A stretch of 64,000 nucleotides of DNA, taken from positions 62,001-126,000 of the forward strand of contig JASJCP010000008.1 in the NCBI GenBank assembly GCA_030065935.1, in the 5' to 3' direction. How positions within the stretch are numbered: position 1 is the stretch's first letter; every line of letters begins with the position of its first letter. The stretch comes from Xenococcaceae cyanobacterium MO_167.B27 (GTDB taxonomy: Bacteria > Cyanobacteriota > Cyanobacteriia > Cyanobacteriales > Xenococcaceae). The notes beneath the pieces are model-generated. The model ran no database searches and was not told the DNA's origin. It worked only from the letters and a program-made list of their open reading frames with translations. Position numbers and translations under genes: made by a program. Of the stretch, positions 35,463-44,634 are shown one piece after another.

Positions 35463-35996
35463 TTAGACCCACCAGGGTTTTTTTCCTGTACGCGGGTCGG
35501 TTTTTGTCCAAGGAGAAATCCAAATCACATCTTCTTCTATGTTGACCTGTACTAGCTTCAGGGGAAGAGGTGCAGGTCCTTTTACGACAGAGCCATCAGC
35601 AGCATAGCGAGAACCATGACAAGGACATTGAAACTGATTGTCGTTGGGATTCCAGGGAAAGGTACAACCGAGATGGGTACAATTATCGACAATTCCTATT
35701 GTGTCTAGCGTACCATCTTTTGCGATCGCTAAATAGGTTGGTTCTCCAGCTAATCCTGCTACTAATGCACGAGTTCCTATTGGTTCTGCTAAAATTTGGC
35801 TGGCTGGAATAGGATTTCCCAAACGATCTTTGGCAATAATTGAACCATCTTCGTCGCCTTCTGTTGGAGGGACAAAGAATTTAGCAGCAGGATAAAGTGC
35901 AGCACTAGCTGTTGTTGCAACAACTGCACCAGTTAGAAAGTTAAGCAATTGACGACGAGATATTGAAGGACATTCTAAGGGGATACTTTCTTCCAT
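35463..35996 (-). CDS. petC: Rieske iron-sulfur protein of the cytochrome b6f complex
   Basis: PetC carries electrons from plastoquinol toward cytochrome f. The 177-residue protein has an N-terminal membrane anchor (about 18-38, after SRRQLLNF) and a Rieske domain with CTHLGC (C106, H108, C111) and CPCHGS (C124, C126, H127). The start was set at the ATG at 35996 because AGAGGTG lies before it. petA is not adjacent, so this may be a secondary PetC paralogue. A Crp/Fnr-type regulator lies just upstream on the same strand. Confidence 0.92.
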   Translation of the reverse strand: MEESIPLECPSISRRQLLNFLTGAVVATTASAALYPAAKFFVPPTEGDEDGSIIAKDRLGNPIPASQILAEPIGTRALVAGLAGEPTYLAIAKDGTLDTIGIVDNCTHLGCTFPWNPNDNQFQCPCHGSRYAADGSVVKGPAPLPLKLVQVNIEEDVIWISPWTKTDPRTGKKPWWV

Positions 35997-36035
35997 TTGA
36001 TTTTCACCTCTTACTTGAATTAGATACACATTATT

Positions 36036-36065
36036 TAGTAGGGTGGGCAGTGCATCGCCCTACTA
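36036..36065. repeat. Dispersed inverted repeat (TAGTAGGG/CCCTACTA)
   Basis: A hairpin with 8-bp arms around GTGGGC-type sequence. Similar GTAGGGTGGGCAATGCCCACC sequence occurs near 38732-38754 and related sequence near 1048. Confidence 0.6.
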
Positions 36066-36140
36066 ATTTGTCATCTATGAAAAACAATAGAAAATTTAAC
36101 TTTTTTGTTCTGTGATAAAGTCACATAAGAAATTTTTTCA

Positions 36141-36824
36141 TCAAAAGTTTCCCAACTGGGCAATCTTCTCAAGTTCGTTCCAATTTTTTAGTTGAATCAT
36201 CCCTCGTGAAAGAGATAATAATCCTTGTTTTTCAAAAGTTTTGAGAATCCGACTAACTACCTCTCTAGAACTTCCTAATTCTTGGGCGATAGCTTCATGA
36301 GTGATCTGCATAGTTGGAATAGTGCGATCGCAATTTTTGATAAGATATGATGCAATTCGACAATCCATCCGTCGAAAAGCAACCTCTTCAATTATTTCAA
36401 TTACATCAGCTAATCTTTGAGAAAGTAGTCCGAAGATATATTCTTGCCAAGTAGGGTTGTGCATTACCCATTTTCGGAGGCTATTTGCAGGAATAATAAT
36501 AGCTTCAACTTCAGTTTCAGTAACGGCAAATGCAGGAAATTCTTTTTGACTGATGATGCAGGAAGCCGTCATGATACAACTATCACCCTTTTCTAAATGA
36601 TAAAGAGTAATTTCTCTACCACTTGCTCCTATTTTATAGACACGAACACTTCCAGAAATTACCAGTGGCAAATGATTACAAACATCTCCTTCTAGACAAA
36701 TAAATTTACCTGCTGATAAGCTAACTTGTTGACATTGGTTAAGAAAATTTATCTGGCTTGGATTATCTAGTTTTTCCCAAAAATCAAATGAAACAGAAAT
36801 GGTTTTGGCGATCGATTTATTCAT
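36141..36824 (-). CDS. Crp/Fnr-family transcriptional regulator
   Basis: The 227-residue protein has a cNMP-binding-like domain (about 25-140, with the GSVRVYKIGASGREITLY strand) and a winged helix containing HEAIAQELGSSREVVSRILK, where the ExxSR pattern resembles the DNA-contact helix of FNR-like proteins. C41 and C46 (CLEGDVC) lie in the beta barrel and C81 and C86 further on; this is not the standard FNR iron-sulfur cluster. Its start codon overlaps the stop of the upstream membrane-protein gene by 8 bp, so translation is probably coupled. petC follows. Confidence 0.9.
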   Translation of the reverse strand: MNKSIAKTISVSFDFWEKLDNPSQINFLNQCQQVSLSAGKFICLEGDVCNHLPLVISGSVRVYKIGASGREITLYHLEKGDSCIMTASCIISQKEFPAFAVTETEVEAIIIPANSLRKWVMHNPTWQEYIFGLLSQRLADVIEIIEEVAFRRMDCRIASYLIKNCDRTIPTMQITHEAIAQELGSSREVVSRILKTFEKQGLLSLSRGMIQLKNWNELEKIAQLGNF

Positions 36825-37137
36825 CTTTCATAGTTAGGCTTTGATAAGCTATCCAAACAAAGACTAAAAATGCTAATAGAAACCATTTTTTACGGCGCAA
36901 GAGTAATTTTTCTGTATCGTCGTCTAGTAGTTCGCTTTTTTTTCTGCTTTCTTCCAGTTGTTCCCTGAAAGATACAAAAATACTATCTGTAGTTGGTGGT
37001 TCTTGTCTAACAATGGTGATATCTGTAGCAGACTTTGGAGCTATATTTATCACTAACTTTTGGAGGTTAACTCCAACTAATAGAGATATAGCAACTCCAC
37101 AGATACTTATTAAACGCCAGCCAGAATTAAAATTCAT
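36817..37137 (-). CDS. Small two-span membrane protein
   Basis: The 106-residue protein has membrane segments at about 8-26 (LISICGVAISLLVGVNLQ) and 85-100 (WFLLAFLVFVWIAYQS), with a charged, probably coiled segment between them (REQLEESRKKSELLDDD). I do not recognise a family. The overlap ATGAATAA with the following Crp/Fnr gene suggests that they work together, for example as a membrane partner of the regulator, but that is inference. Confidence 0.65.
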   Translation of the reverse strand: MNFNSGWRLISICGVAISLLVGVNLQKLVINIAPKSATDITIVRQEPPTTDSIFVSFREQLEESRKKSELLDDDTEKLLLRRKKWFLLAFLVFVWIAYQSLTMKDE

Positions 37138-37229
37138 AATTAAAGTTAAATTGTTTTGCTAGCTCCTTACCTCGTTACAATGGGATACTGCACACAACTT
37201 CAACATGAATCTATAACAAGAGGTGTTTT

Positions 37230-38684
37230 GTGACAGTTAGAGTTAGGATCGCTCCATCCCCTACAGGAAACTTACATATCGGTACAGCTAGGACTGCTGT
37301 ATTTAATTGGTTATACGCTCGCCATTATAACGGTAAGTTTATTTTACGCATTGAAGATACCGATAAAGCGCGATCGCGTCCTGAATATACGGAAAATATT
37401 AAATCAGGTTTGACTTGGTTGGGTTTAACTTGGGATGAGGGACCATTTTTCCAAACTCAACGTTTAGATAAGTATCAGCAAGCAATTAAAACTCTTTTAG
37501 ATGGAGGTTTAGCCTACTTTTGCTATTGTACTCCCGAAGAACTAGACCAGATGCGGGAAGAACAAAAGGCGAAAGGGTTAGCACCTCGTTATGATAACCG
37601 TCATCGTAATTTGACTGCTGAAGCTAAAGCTAATTTTGAAGCTGAGGGACGCAAACCCGTAATTCGGTTTAAAATTGACGACGATCGCGAAATTGTTTGG
37701 CAAGATTCTGTTAGAGGTACAGTAGTATGGCAAGGTAGCGATCTAGGAGGGGATATGGTGATCGCTCGTGCTGGAGATTCTTCTGAAGTTGGTCAACCTC
37801 TCTATAATTTGGCGGTAGTTGTAGATGATATGGATATGGACATTACTCATGTGATTCGTGGGGAAGACCATATCGCTAATACTGCTAAACAAATCTTACT
37901 TTACGAAGCATTTGGCGCAAAAGTACCTACATTTGCTCACACACCCCTAATTTTGAACCAAGAAGGCAAAAAACTTTCTAAACGGGATGGAGTAACTTCT
38001 ATTGATGATTTTCGGAAGATGGGGTTTTTACCTCAAGCTCTAGCTAATTATATGACTCTTTTGGGTTGGACTCCTCCCGACTCTACAGAAGAAATTTTTA
38101 CTTTAGCAGAAGCAGCAGAAAAGTTTGATTTGGATCGAGTTAATAAAGCTGGTGCAAAATTTGACTGGGCAAAACTAGACTGGATTAATAGTCAGTATCT
38201 TCATAAGATGTCTGCTACAGAATTGATAGAATTACTTGTACCCTATTGGGAACAAGCAGGGTATGAAGTAGATTTAGAAAACAATAGAGATTGGTGGGAA
38301 AGTTTAACTACGATGATTATTCCCAACCTAACTCGTCTAGCTGATGTAGTAAAAGAAACTCGCTTACTGGTTGCTGAATCTGTAGAATACACCCCAGAAG
38401 CAGTAGAATTTATGCAGCAAGAAGGAGTCAAAGAGGTGATTGAACAGGTTATAGCTGCAATTTCTGAAGCTCCATTACTAGAAGAAGCTGATGGGAAAAC
38501 TATTATCAAAAATGTTACTAAAAGCTTGAAGGTGAAAAAAGGCTTAGTAATGCGTAGTCTCCGCGCTGGTTTAACAGGAGAAATGCACGGGCCCGATTTG
38601 ATTCAATCTTGGTTACTATTACATCAGAAAGGATGGGATAAACAGCGTTTAGAAAAGGCTTTAAGTCTTTTGAATCAAGGATGA
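37230..38684 (+). CDS. gltX: Glutamyl-tRNA synthetase
   Basis: This class I synthetase charges tRNA-Glu, which also feeds tetrapyrrole synthesis. The 484-residue protein begins [19 protein letters not shown], with the HIGH motif as HIGT, and has the KMSKS motif as KLSKRDG. The start is a GTG at 37230, supported by AAGAGGTG upstream and by the family start at [12 protein letters not shown]. The length is normal. Confidence 0.96.
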   Translation: MTVRVRIAPSPTGNLHIGTARTAVFNWLYARHYNGKFILRIEDTDKARSRPEYTENIKSGLTWLGLTWDEGPFFQTQRLDKYQQAIKTLLDGGLAYFCYCTPEELDQMREEQKAKGLAPRYDNRHRNLTAEAKANFEAEGRKPVIRFKIDDDREIVWQDSVRGTVVWQGSDLGGDMVIARAGDSSEVGQPLYNLAVVVDDMDMDITHVIRGEDHIANTAKQILLYEAFGAKVPTFAHTPLILNQEGKKLSKRDGVTSIDDFRKMGFLPQALANYMTLLGWTPPDSTEEIFTLAEAAEKFDLDRVNKAGAKFDWAKLDWINSQYLHKMSATELIELLVPYWEQAGYEVDLENNRDWWESLTTMIIPNLTRLADVVKETRLLVAESVEYTPEAVEFMQQEGVKEVIEQVIAAISEAPLLEEADGKTIIKNVTKSLKVKKGLVMRSLRAGLTGEMHGPDLIQSWLLLHQKGWDKQRLEKALSLLNQG

Positions 38685-38814
38685 AGGATGAGGAAACAAG
38701 ATATCTGTAGCAGCAGTTTCTCACAATAGCAGGTAGGGTGGGCAATGCCCACCTTAAAATTTAAGTCTTATTTTTGACTGAATTAAATTTAACTGTCGAA
38801 CAGATTTTTATTGC

Positions 38815-40074
38815 ATGATTTATTCTCTAGGGATTGATTTTGGGACTTCTGGCGCAAGAGCAATTGTTATAGATAGCCAGAAAGAAATTGTCTATACAAT
38901 AAACTCGGCTTTTGATAATTCAGTAACGAGTAATTTAGCAACAGTTTGGCAAGAAACTCTATATTGGCTATTAGAAAATATCCCGACTCATATCAGACAA
39001 AAAATAAATGCGATCGCAATAAATGGCACATCCTCTACAGTATTATTATGCGACGCAACAGGAAAACCCTTAGACGATCCGATTTTATATAACGATGCTC
39101 GTGGAAAAATAGTTTTAGATCAAATCAGAAATATAGCACCACCCCATCATGTGGTTATTAGTGCTACTTCTAGTTTGGCAAAATTACTTTGGTGGCAACA
39201 ACAACCTCTATTTACAGAAGCAGTTTATTTACTTCATCAAGCAGACTGGTTAAGTTTTTTACTTCATGGCAAACTGGGAATCAGTGATTATCACAATGCT
39301 CTTAAACTGGGTTACGATGTAGAAAAATTAGAATATCCCACTTGGTTACAAAATCTAGATTGTAGTAAGCTTTTCCCCCAAGTCTTTCCCCCTGGTACAC
39401 CCATAGGAAAGATTACCCATCAGATAGGAGATCGCTTTGCACTACCAAAAAACTGTACAGTATATACAGGAACAACAGACAGTATTGCAGCTTTTCTTGC
39501 TAGTGGTGCGACTCAACCAGGAGAAGCTGTTACCTCTTTAGGTTCAACTTTAGTCTTAAAATTACTCAGTAGTCATCCTGTTACCGATAGTAGATACGGA
39601 ATATATAGTCACAGACTGGGAAATCTCTGGTTAACTGGTGGTGCTTCTAATACTGGTGGTGCAGTATTACGTCACTTCTTTACCGATGCAGAATTAGTAA
39701 GTCTTTCTTCTCAAATCGATCCTACTCTCACCAGTAACTTAGAATATTATCCATTGTTACATAAAGGCGATCGCTTTCCCATTAACGATCCTAATTTACC
39801 ACCCCAACTAGAACCCCTTCCCGACAATCCTGTAACCTTTTTACATGGCTTACTAGAAAGTATGGCTCGTATCGAAGCATTAGGCTATGAAAAACTCCAA
39901 GAACTAGGTGCTAACAAATTAATTCGAGTTTATACGGCTGGTGGTGGCTCAAAAAACCCAATATGGGAACAAATACGCCAGCGTTGTCTAGGTGTACCAG
40001 TAATTAAATCACAATACACCGAAGCTGCTTATGGTACAGCTTTACTTACCAGTCTGGAAGCCTTTAAGGGATGA
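38815..40074 (+). CDS. FGGY-family carbohydrate kinase, D-ribulose-kinase-like
   Basis: The 419-residue protein begins GIDFGTSGARAIVID, the phosphate-binding loop of FGGY kinases, and has AINGTSSTVLLCDATGKPL and AGGGSKNPIWEQIRQ, the usual C-terminal nucleotide-binding motif. It is shorter than typical xylulokinases and in length and motifs resembles the cyanobacterial and plant group for which D-ribulose phosphorylation was reported. The start is the ATG at 38815. Confidence 0.82.
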   Translation: MIYSLGIDFGTSGARAIVIDSQKEIVYTINSAFDNSVTSNLATVWQETLYWLLENIPTHIRQKINAIAINGTSSTVLLCDATGKPLDDPILYNDARGKIVLDQIRNIAPPHHVVISATSSLAKLLWWQQQPLFTEAVYLLHQADWLSFLLHGKLGISDYHNALKLGYDVEKLEYPTWLQNLDCSKLFPQVFPPGTPIGKITHQIGDRFALPKNCTVYTGTTDSIAAFLASGATQPGEAVTSLGSTLVLKLLSSHPVTDSRYGIYSHRLGNLWLTGGASNTGGAVLRHFFTDAELVSLSSQIDPTLTSNLEYYPLLHKGDRFPINDPNLPPQLEPLPDNPVTFLHGLLESMARIEALGYEKLQELGANKLIRVYTAGGGSKNPIWEQIRQRCLGVPVIKSQYTEAAYGTALLTSLEAFKG

Positions 40075-40473
40075 GGAGTGAGGAATGAGGAGACGAGGGA
40101 AAGGATAAATTATGAGGGAATAGGCAATAGTCAATAGTAAATAGGCAATAGACGATAGGGAAACTCATACTTATTACTTATGTACGGGCGCAAGGCTTGC
40201 GCCCCACTTACTACTTCCTCATCGAAGCAGGTATTTTAATCATTAAATGAAAATATTAGCTAGAGGTAGCTTTGGCTAAGTTTAACAGTAATGTTAAAAA
40301 ATAAGTATTTTATATAAAATTACGTAGAAAATACATTCTTATATAAAATACTTAAAATAACTAATGCAAACTTAACTGTATTATCTTAGATATTACCCTA
40401 AATATAATACACTTAATATGGTATATTGAATTTGACTTTAGGTTAATATTTATCTTATTAATCTTAACAAAGA
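40075..40473. other. Intergenic region with repeats
   Basis: It has AGGCAATAG-type repeats near 40120-40155, a GGGCGCAAG/CTTGCGCCC hairpin at about 40187-40205 (similar sequence occurs at 11790), and a very AT-rich part with TTATATAAAATA repeats near 40300-40350. No gene is visible. Confidence 0.6.
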
Positions 40474-40713
40474 TTACTGTATTAATTCTATTTGTCCTAA
40501 ATTTGTGATTAAAACATCCCAAATTTCAGAATTTTTGTACGATAATTTACTAAGAATTAGAATATAGTCTAATGATTCAAGTTTTTGTAAAGAATTTTTG
40601 ATTTTAGAGTTATCTTCATTTTTTAAATCAAAACTATAAGATTCTGGAAAATATGTATTAATAAGAGTTAAGACTTCTCTATCAAATGAACTAAGTAAAG
40701 TATTTATTTCCAT
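40474..40713 (-). CDS. Small hypothetical protein
   Basis: The 79-residue frame starts MEINTLLSSFDREVLTLINT and is rich in L, I, S and K. It has no motif I recognise. The surrounding DNA is very AT-rich, and TTGGAGG lies before the ATG, which supports real translation. Confidence 0.5.
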   Translation of the reverse strand: MEINTLLSSFDREVLTLINTYFPESYSFDLKNEDNSKIKNSLQKLESLDYILILSKLSYKNSEIWDVLITNLGQIELIQ

Positions 40714-40961
40714 AGTTTGGAGGGTAACTAATATAATTAACTCGAACTATTTTTGTATTTAACATTATCATGTAGTACTTACTATAGTTATAAATTTTAG
40801 TTAAACCATCTTAGATTTTTGTATCGATGCAGTAAGACAGTGAAATTTAAGTTGCTTACAATGTCAGAGATAAGAGAGGAGAAAAAAATTAAAGGGTTTT
40901 CAGCAATTAAATTGCTGTCCCTTTCCAATATGAAAATAAATTTTGAAGCCTCATATATAAT

Positions 40962-40977
40962 GTCGGTTTAAACCGAC
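40962..40977. repeat. Perfect 16-bp palindrome
   Basis: GTCGGTTTAAACCGAC is fully self-complementary. It lies in the spacer between two hypothetical genes, about 30 bp from a terminator. Confidence 0.8.
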
Positions 40978-40998
40978 TCTTTACAAAGCTTTTATGCC

Positions 40999-41028
40999 AA
41001 AAAAAATGGACTTGATTGTCTCAAGTCC
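40999..41028 (-). terminator. Rho-independent terminator of the gene at 41063
   Basis: Read on the minus strand, GGACTTGA and TCAAGTCC pair around a short loop and are followed by a run of T. It begins 35 bp after the stop codon of the minus-strand gene at 41063-41599. Confidence 0.85.
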
Positions 41029-41062
41029 CTAATTTTAACTACAAGTATAGCAGTTGATAGCT

Positions 41063-41599
41063 CTACTTATCTTCAGCGAAGCATTTAGCGATCGCCTGAT
41101 TAATAACTTGTTTTTGTTCGTCGTCGTAACCCCAACGTTTCAAAAACTCTTGATAGCTACCCTCTTCACTAGTAACACTCTCTTTCAAAGCTTCTAATTC
41201 TCGATCTACAGCATCCATATTTAATTGTTGAATCAAATTTATGGTGCGACGGTTAACCCGATCCGATCCTGTTGCTGCGGTTTCATCTTCGTTACGTCGG
41301 TGGGTAATCGCCATTGCTGCGGACATAGCAACATTTTTTACTAGTAATTCACTAACTAGATTGGGGGAATTCTGTAAAGCTTGTATTACTCCAGAAGAAG
41401 GATTATCTGCTAAAGCTGAATCAGCAGTAAGATATGCGACAAAAAAGCCTCTTGCGCCATTGCTAGTGCTAACTAAAGAAGTAACTTGCTCTTGAATTTC
41501 AGTTTCTTCTAGTTTTCCTACGCTTATTTTTTCCATTAAAGATTGAGTAAATGCGATCGCTTCAGGAAAGGATAAAGAAGTATTAGGAGTTGCTGTCAT
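41063..41599 (-). CDS. Conserved cyanobacterial hypothetical protein
   Basis: The 178-residue protein is soluble and mostly helical, with SLSFPEAIAFTQSLMEKIS at the start and ARGFFVAYLTADSALADNP in the middle. I recognise the style as a protein conserved in cyanobacteria but know no function. It is a single-gene unit with its own terminator. Confidence 0.75.
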   Translation of the reverse strand: MTATPNTSLSFPEAIAFTQSLMEKISVGKLEETEIQEQVTSLVSTSNGARGFFVAYLTADSALADNPSSGVIQALQNSPNLVSELLVKNVAMSAAMAITHRRNEDETAATGSDRVNRRTINLIQQLNMDAVDRELEALKESVTSEEGSYQEFLKRWGYDDEQKQVINQAIAKCFAEDK

Positions 41600-41653
41600 C
41601 TGTCTAAGTAAAGTAAATGATAAACTAAACTATAAGAAGGTATAAAAAATATT

Positions 41654-41990
41654 AGTCAACGACCCACCGCTTTTAGCGGGGGCTTGAAAAATAGCCTAAG
41701 TTGACCAGTCTAAGCTTGAAACTTCAGCTTTTAAGCTACGTTAACGGTAAGCGTTAAAGTTCCTACCTTGGGGTGCGTGAGGTGCTCCATGCTCTAGAAC
41801 CAAGTAGTTAAACAGGCTTAAAGAGTTAAACCAGTGCTACAAGAGATAGTACCGACCGTTAACTTTGACGAGGCAAACATTACCCCAGAAATGGGAGTTG
41901 GTTTTAAAGCAAGGTTTCCAACCAAAAAACCTGCACGCATTTTGTAAATCCTGACTCTCAATTTCTCCCATCACTCGCTTGTGAGGGTCT
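41654..41990 (-). mobile_element. Possible solo right end of an IS200/IS605 element
   Basis: A hairpin with CCGC and GCGG around TTTTA lies at 41667-41679. On the minus strand the sequence after it ends GGTGGGTCGTTGACT, like IS200/IS605 right ends. About 300 bp to its right are rich in short inverted segments but hold no intact tnpB. This could be a right end plus omega-RNA region left after loss of the transposase genes. The reading rests on end structure only. Confidence 0.4.
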
Positions 41991-42038
41991 CCTTGAGAGA
42001 ACAAGATGACTTAAAAGATATCGACACAGGAGGTCAAA

Positions 42039-42401
42039 TTGTTGCAAGTCGGTCTTTATCTCATTTTAGGTCTAATCACAGGAACAGTTAGTGGATTAAT
42101 TGGTATTGGTGGCGGAGTTTTATTAACCCCTGCTTTAGTATATCTATTTGGTTTTTCTCAGCATAGCGCACAAGGTACAACCCTAGCTCTTTTAGTACCC
42201 CCAGTTAGTTTATTAGCTGCTTGGACTTATTATCAACAAGGAGATGTCAACCTTAAAGTAGCACTCCTAATTTTCCTAGGCTTTTTTATTGGCGGATTGA
42301 TTGGAGCTAAATTTGCGATTAATTTACCTGAGATCTGGCTCAAAAGATCATTCGGAATGGCTATGTTAGGACTAGGTCTTAAAATGATTTTGTCGAGATA
42401 A
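42039..42401 (+). CDS. Half-length TSUP (TauE/SafE-like) membrane protein
   Basis: The 120-residue protein has three to four membrane segments and the GLIGIGGGVLLTPAL motif of the TSUP family, which includes sulfite and sulfonate exporters. Typical members have two such halves; this has one, and a full-length member occurs at 45499-46281. The start is a TTG at 42039: AGGAGG at 42028-42033 points to it, and the frame has no ATG nearby. Confidence 0.8.
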   Translation: MLQVGLYLILGLITGTVSGLIGIGGGVLLTPALVYLFGFSQHSAQGTTLALLVPPVSLLAAWTYYQQGDVNLKVALLIFLGFFIGGLIGAKFAINLPEIWLKRSFGMAMLGLGLKMILSR

Positions 42402-42419
42402 TTAATTTATTCATGATTG

Positions 42420-43190
42420 ATGAAATTAAATCACAGTTTAATCAGACAGATTACTAACCTAGTGGCAATTATTGCAGCTTTTGGGATTAATGTTTTAGCT
42501 AATCTCAATCCTCCCAAAGGTATGACTATTGGGGATATCTCTAACCAGCTATTTGGTGATGTTTTAATCACTCCTGCTAACTATGCTTTTGCTATTTGGG
42601 GTCTGATTTATCTAGGGTTAATCAGTTTTGCTATCTATCAAGCACTACCTAGTCAAAGATATAACCCTACTTTAGTAAAATTGGGATGGGGTCTGGCGAT
42701 CGCATCTGGAGCCCAAATTCTTTGGATTTTCTGTTTTCTCTACAGTCAGTTTGCCCTATCCTTTATTTTAATGTTGGGTATCCTCATTCCACTAATCTTT
42801 TCTTACTTGCGTTTACCTAACAAGGGTCTTTCCCAAACTGAAAGATGGTTAGTTACAAATCCCCTTAGTATCTATCTAGCCTGGATCAGCGTTGCTACTA
42901 TTGTTAATGGTGCAACAGTACTTGACTATTGGCAATGGAATGGTTGGGGTATTAATCCCCAAATTTGGACGGTAATTATGATAATCGTAGCTGGTGGTAT
43001 TGGGGTTATTTTAGCTACACAAAATAATATTGCTTTTGTCGGTGTTTATATCTGGGCTTTATTAGCGATCGCTGTGAGAAATTCCGCCACAACTATTATT
43101 ACTATTACTACTGTGGGAATCGCCCTTATTTTGGCTTCAATCTTATTAGTTAATAAGCTCAAACAGAACAGTATTTTACCCAGAATGTAG
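42420..43190 (+). CDS. TspO/MBR-like membrane protein
   Basis: The 256-residue protein has about seven or eight membrane spans. The segment TPANYAFAIWGLIYLGLISF and the paired aromatic residues resemble long cyanobacterial relatives of the TspO/MBR tryptophan-rich sensory family. It lies 18 bp after the TSUP gene on the same strand. The ATG at 42420 is preferred to a TTG at 42417. Confidence 0.7.
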   Translation: MKLNHSLIRQITNLVAIIAAFGINVLANLNPPKGMTIGDISNQLFGDVLITPANYAFAIWGLIYLGLISFAIYQALPSQRYNPTLVKLGWGLAIASGAQILWIFCFLYSQFALSFILMLGILIPLIFSYLRLPNKGLSQTERWLVTNPLSIYLAWISVATIVNGATVLDYWQWNGWGINPQIWTVIMIIVAGGIGVILATQNNIAFVGVYIWALLAIAVRNSATTIITITTVGIALILASILLVNKLKQNSILPRM

Positions 43191-43303
43191 CTTGCTGCTG
43201 AATTATCTATCTTGGTTTATAGCGAGGGATAATAAAGTTGTTCTAAATTTAGGCTACAGATAAAAAAACTAAAGATATTGAGGGATTAGCTAGATTGAAA
43301 GTC

Positions 43304-43780
43304 ATGGAAGAGTTACTACAACTAAAAAACTGTTTATTAGCCAGAAATTATGAAGAAGCTATCTTGATTGTTGAAGAATTAGAAACAATGTCGAGACAAG
43401 ATAAAATCAACACTTTAGAAAGCTATCTGACAGTTTTATTGATTCATTTAATTAAAATTCAAGTAGAAAAGAGAGTTACTAAAAGCTGGCTAGTTTCCCT
43501 GAGAAACAGTATATACGAAATTAAGAGGAGAAACAGACTAGGCAAAAAATCTCACTACATCAAACAAGGAGAATGGCTAGAGCATTTTAATGAGGTTATA
43601 TCAGAAGCTATTGTTGACGCATCTCAAGAAGTATTTGGCGGAATAAATCCCCCAAAACTCCGCATAAAGATAGATTTCCCGCTTTTGCAAGCACAAACGC
43701 TGGAACTTTTAGACTTGACTTATTCTGATAAAAATTCAGAAGAAATCAAAGAATATCTAGAACAAAAATTTGTTAATTAA
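43304..43780 (+). CDS. DUF29-like protein
   Basis: The 158-residue protein contains LETMSRQDKINTLESYLTVL and later IKIQVEKRVTKSWLVSLRN, the helix pattern of DUF29, a family common in cyanobacteria with unknown function. The ATG at 43304 was used; a TTG at 43295 has better spacing to GAGGG and is an alternative. It stands alone on this strand. Confidence 0.6.
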   Translation: MEELLQLKNCLLARNYEEAILIVEELETMSRQDKINTLESYLTVLLIHLIKIQVEKRVTKSWLVSLRNSIYEIKRRNRLGKKSHYIKQGEWLEHFNEVISEAIVDASQEVFGGINPPKLRIKIDFPLLQAQTLELLDLTYSDKNSEEIKEYLEQKFVN

Positions 43781-44064
43781 CTAATTCATTAGCATGATGG
43801 GATTTTAGTTTTAAACTTCTGATTCGTCTAGGTATTCGGCTAGTATCTAGACCTTGCTTTTTATAGCTTACTAATTTAAGCTATTCCATCGAGCTTAATT
43901 CATGAGAAACCCCAGAGCCAATTGAACACACAATTTTGGATTTTCGATTGCTGATTTTGGATTGAAAATGGAGCATCCTTGACAGCAATCCTTAAGTGGT
44001 TTGGCTCCCCCAATCAACGCAACAACTCCCCCATTCGTTGCGCTTTTTCTATATCGTTAAATTC

Positions 44065-44232
44065 CTAATTTCCACCACAATTACATTTCGAGTTTTGGCA
44101 ACTAGATTCATTAACGTGACCGTTGGCACAAGCTTCACAGCAATAATAATTGTCGCCTTTTTTTATTGCTTCTTCTAGAGATATTTCACAATTGCAGCGA
44201 TCGCAGGCACATTTAACCATTGTAACAGTCAT
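44065..44232 (-). CDS. SmtA/BmtA-type metallothionein
   Basis: A 55-residue protein starting MTVTMVKCACDRCNCEISL. It has ten cysteines (8, 10, 13, 15, 31, 32, 35, 45, 50 and 52) in CAC, CNC, CCEAC and CNC groups, and the CxEACANGH stretch of cyanobacterial metallothioneins. These bind zinc and cadmium in the cytoplasm and protect against metal excess. No smtB-like regulator gene is adjacent, but an SmtB-type operator lies 40 bp upstream. It is a short gene that is easily missed. Confidence 0.9.
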   Translation of the reverse strand: MTVTMVKCACDRCNCEISLEEAIKKGDNYYCCEACANGHVNESSCQNSKCNCGGN

Positions 44233-44271
44233 AATTTTTCCTCAAAATTACAATTACTCTTATATTATATA

Positions 44272-44285
44272 TGAACATATATTCA
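44272..44285. promoter_or_regulatory. SmtB/ArsR-type operator
   Basis: TGAACATATATTCA is an inverted repeat of TGAA-N6-TTCA. It matches the S3/S4 operator form known from the smt locus of Synechococcus (TGAACA-N2-TATTCA), where zinc releases the repressor SmtB. It is 40 bp from the metallothionein ATG. Confidence 0.75.
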
Positions 44286-44634
44286 GGTATTAGAAACGAA
44301 GTAATTATTTAGAAAATTTCACAGAGCAACGGCTCTTTCCTACTTGTGGTGATAAATAAAACTTATGATTTTGGGATTGGGAGACTGGGAGAGGAGGTCA
44401 GAGGGAAGAGTGAAATTACTAAGTACTAGTTACTAATTACTAATCCTATATAAAAATTAGAAATTAGTAATTACAAATTATTATCGGTCAGAGGTCAGAG
44501 GGTCAGAGGTCAGGGGGAAAGAGCGTAATTACTAGGTACGCTCTTAACTTACCTATATAAAAATTAGAAAGAGCGAAATTAGTAATTAGTAATTAGTAAT
44601 TATTTTTATCCTTCATCCTTCTTACTGAATTCAC
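44286..44634. repeat. Repeat-rich spacer
   Basis: It holds TAATTAC and GTCAGAGG heptamer blocks and a duplicated segment with CCTATATAAAAATTAG (near 44445 and 44552). No gene is visible. Confidence 0.7.

Noticed and set aside
43996-44178. 60-codon plus-strand frame
   Set aside because: It is antisense to the metallothionein gene, whose cysteine pattern is decisive.
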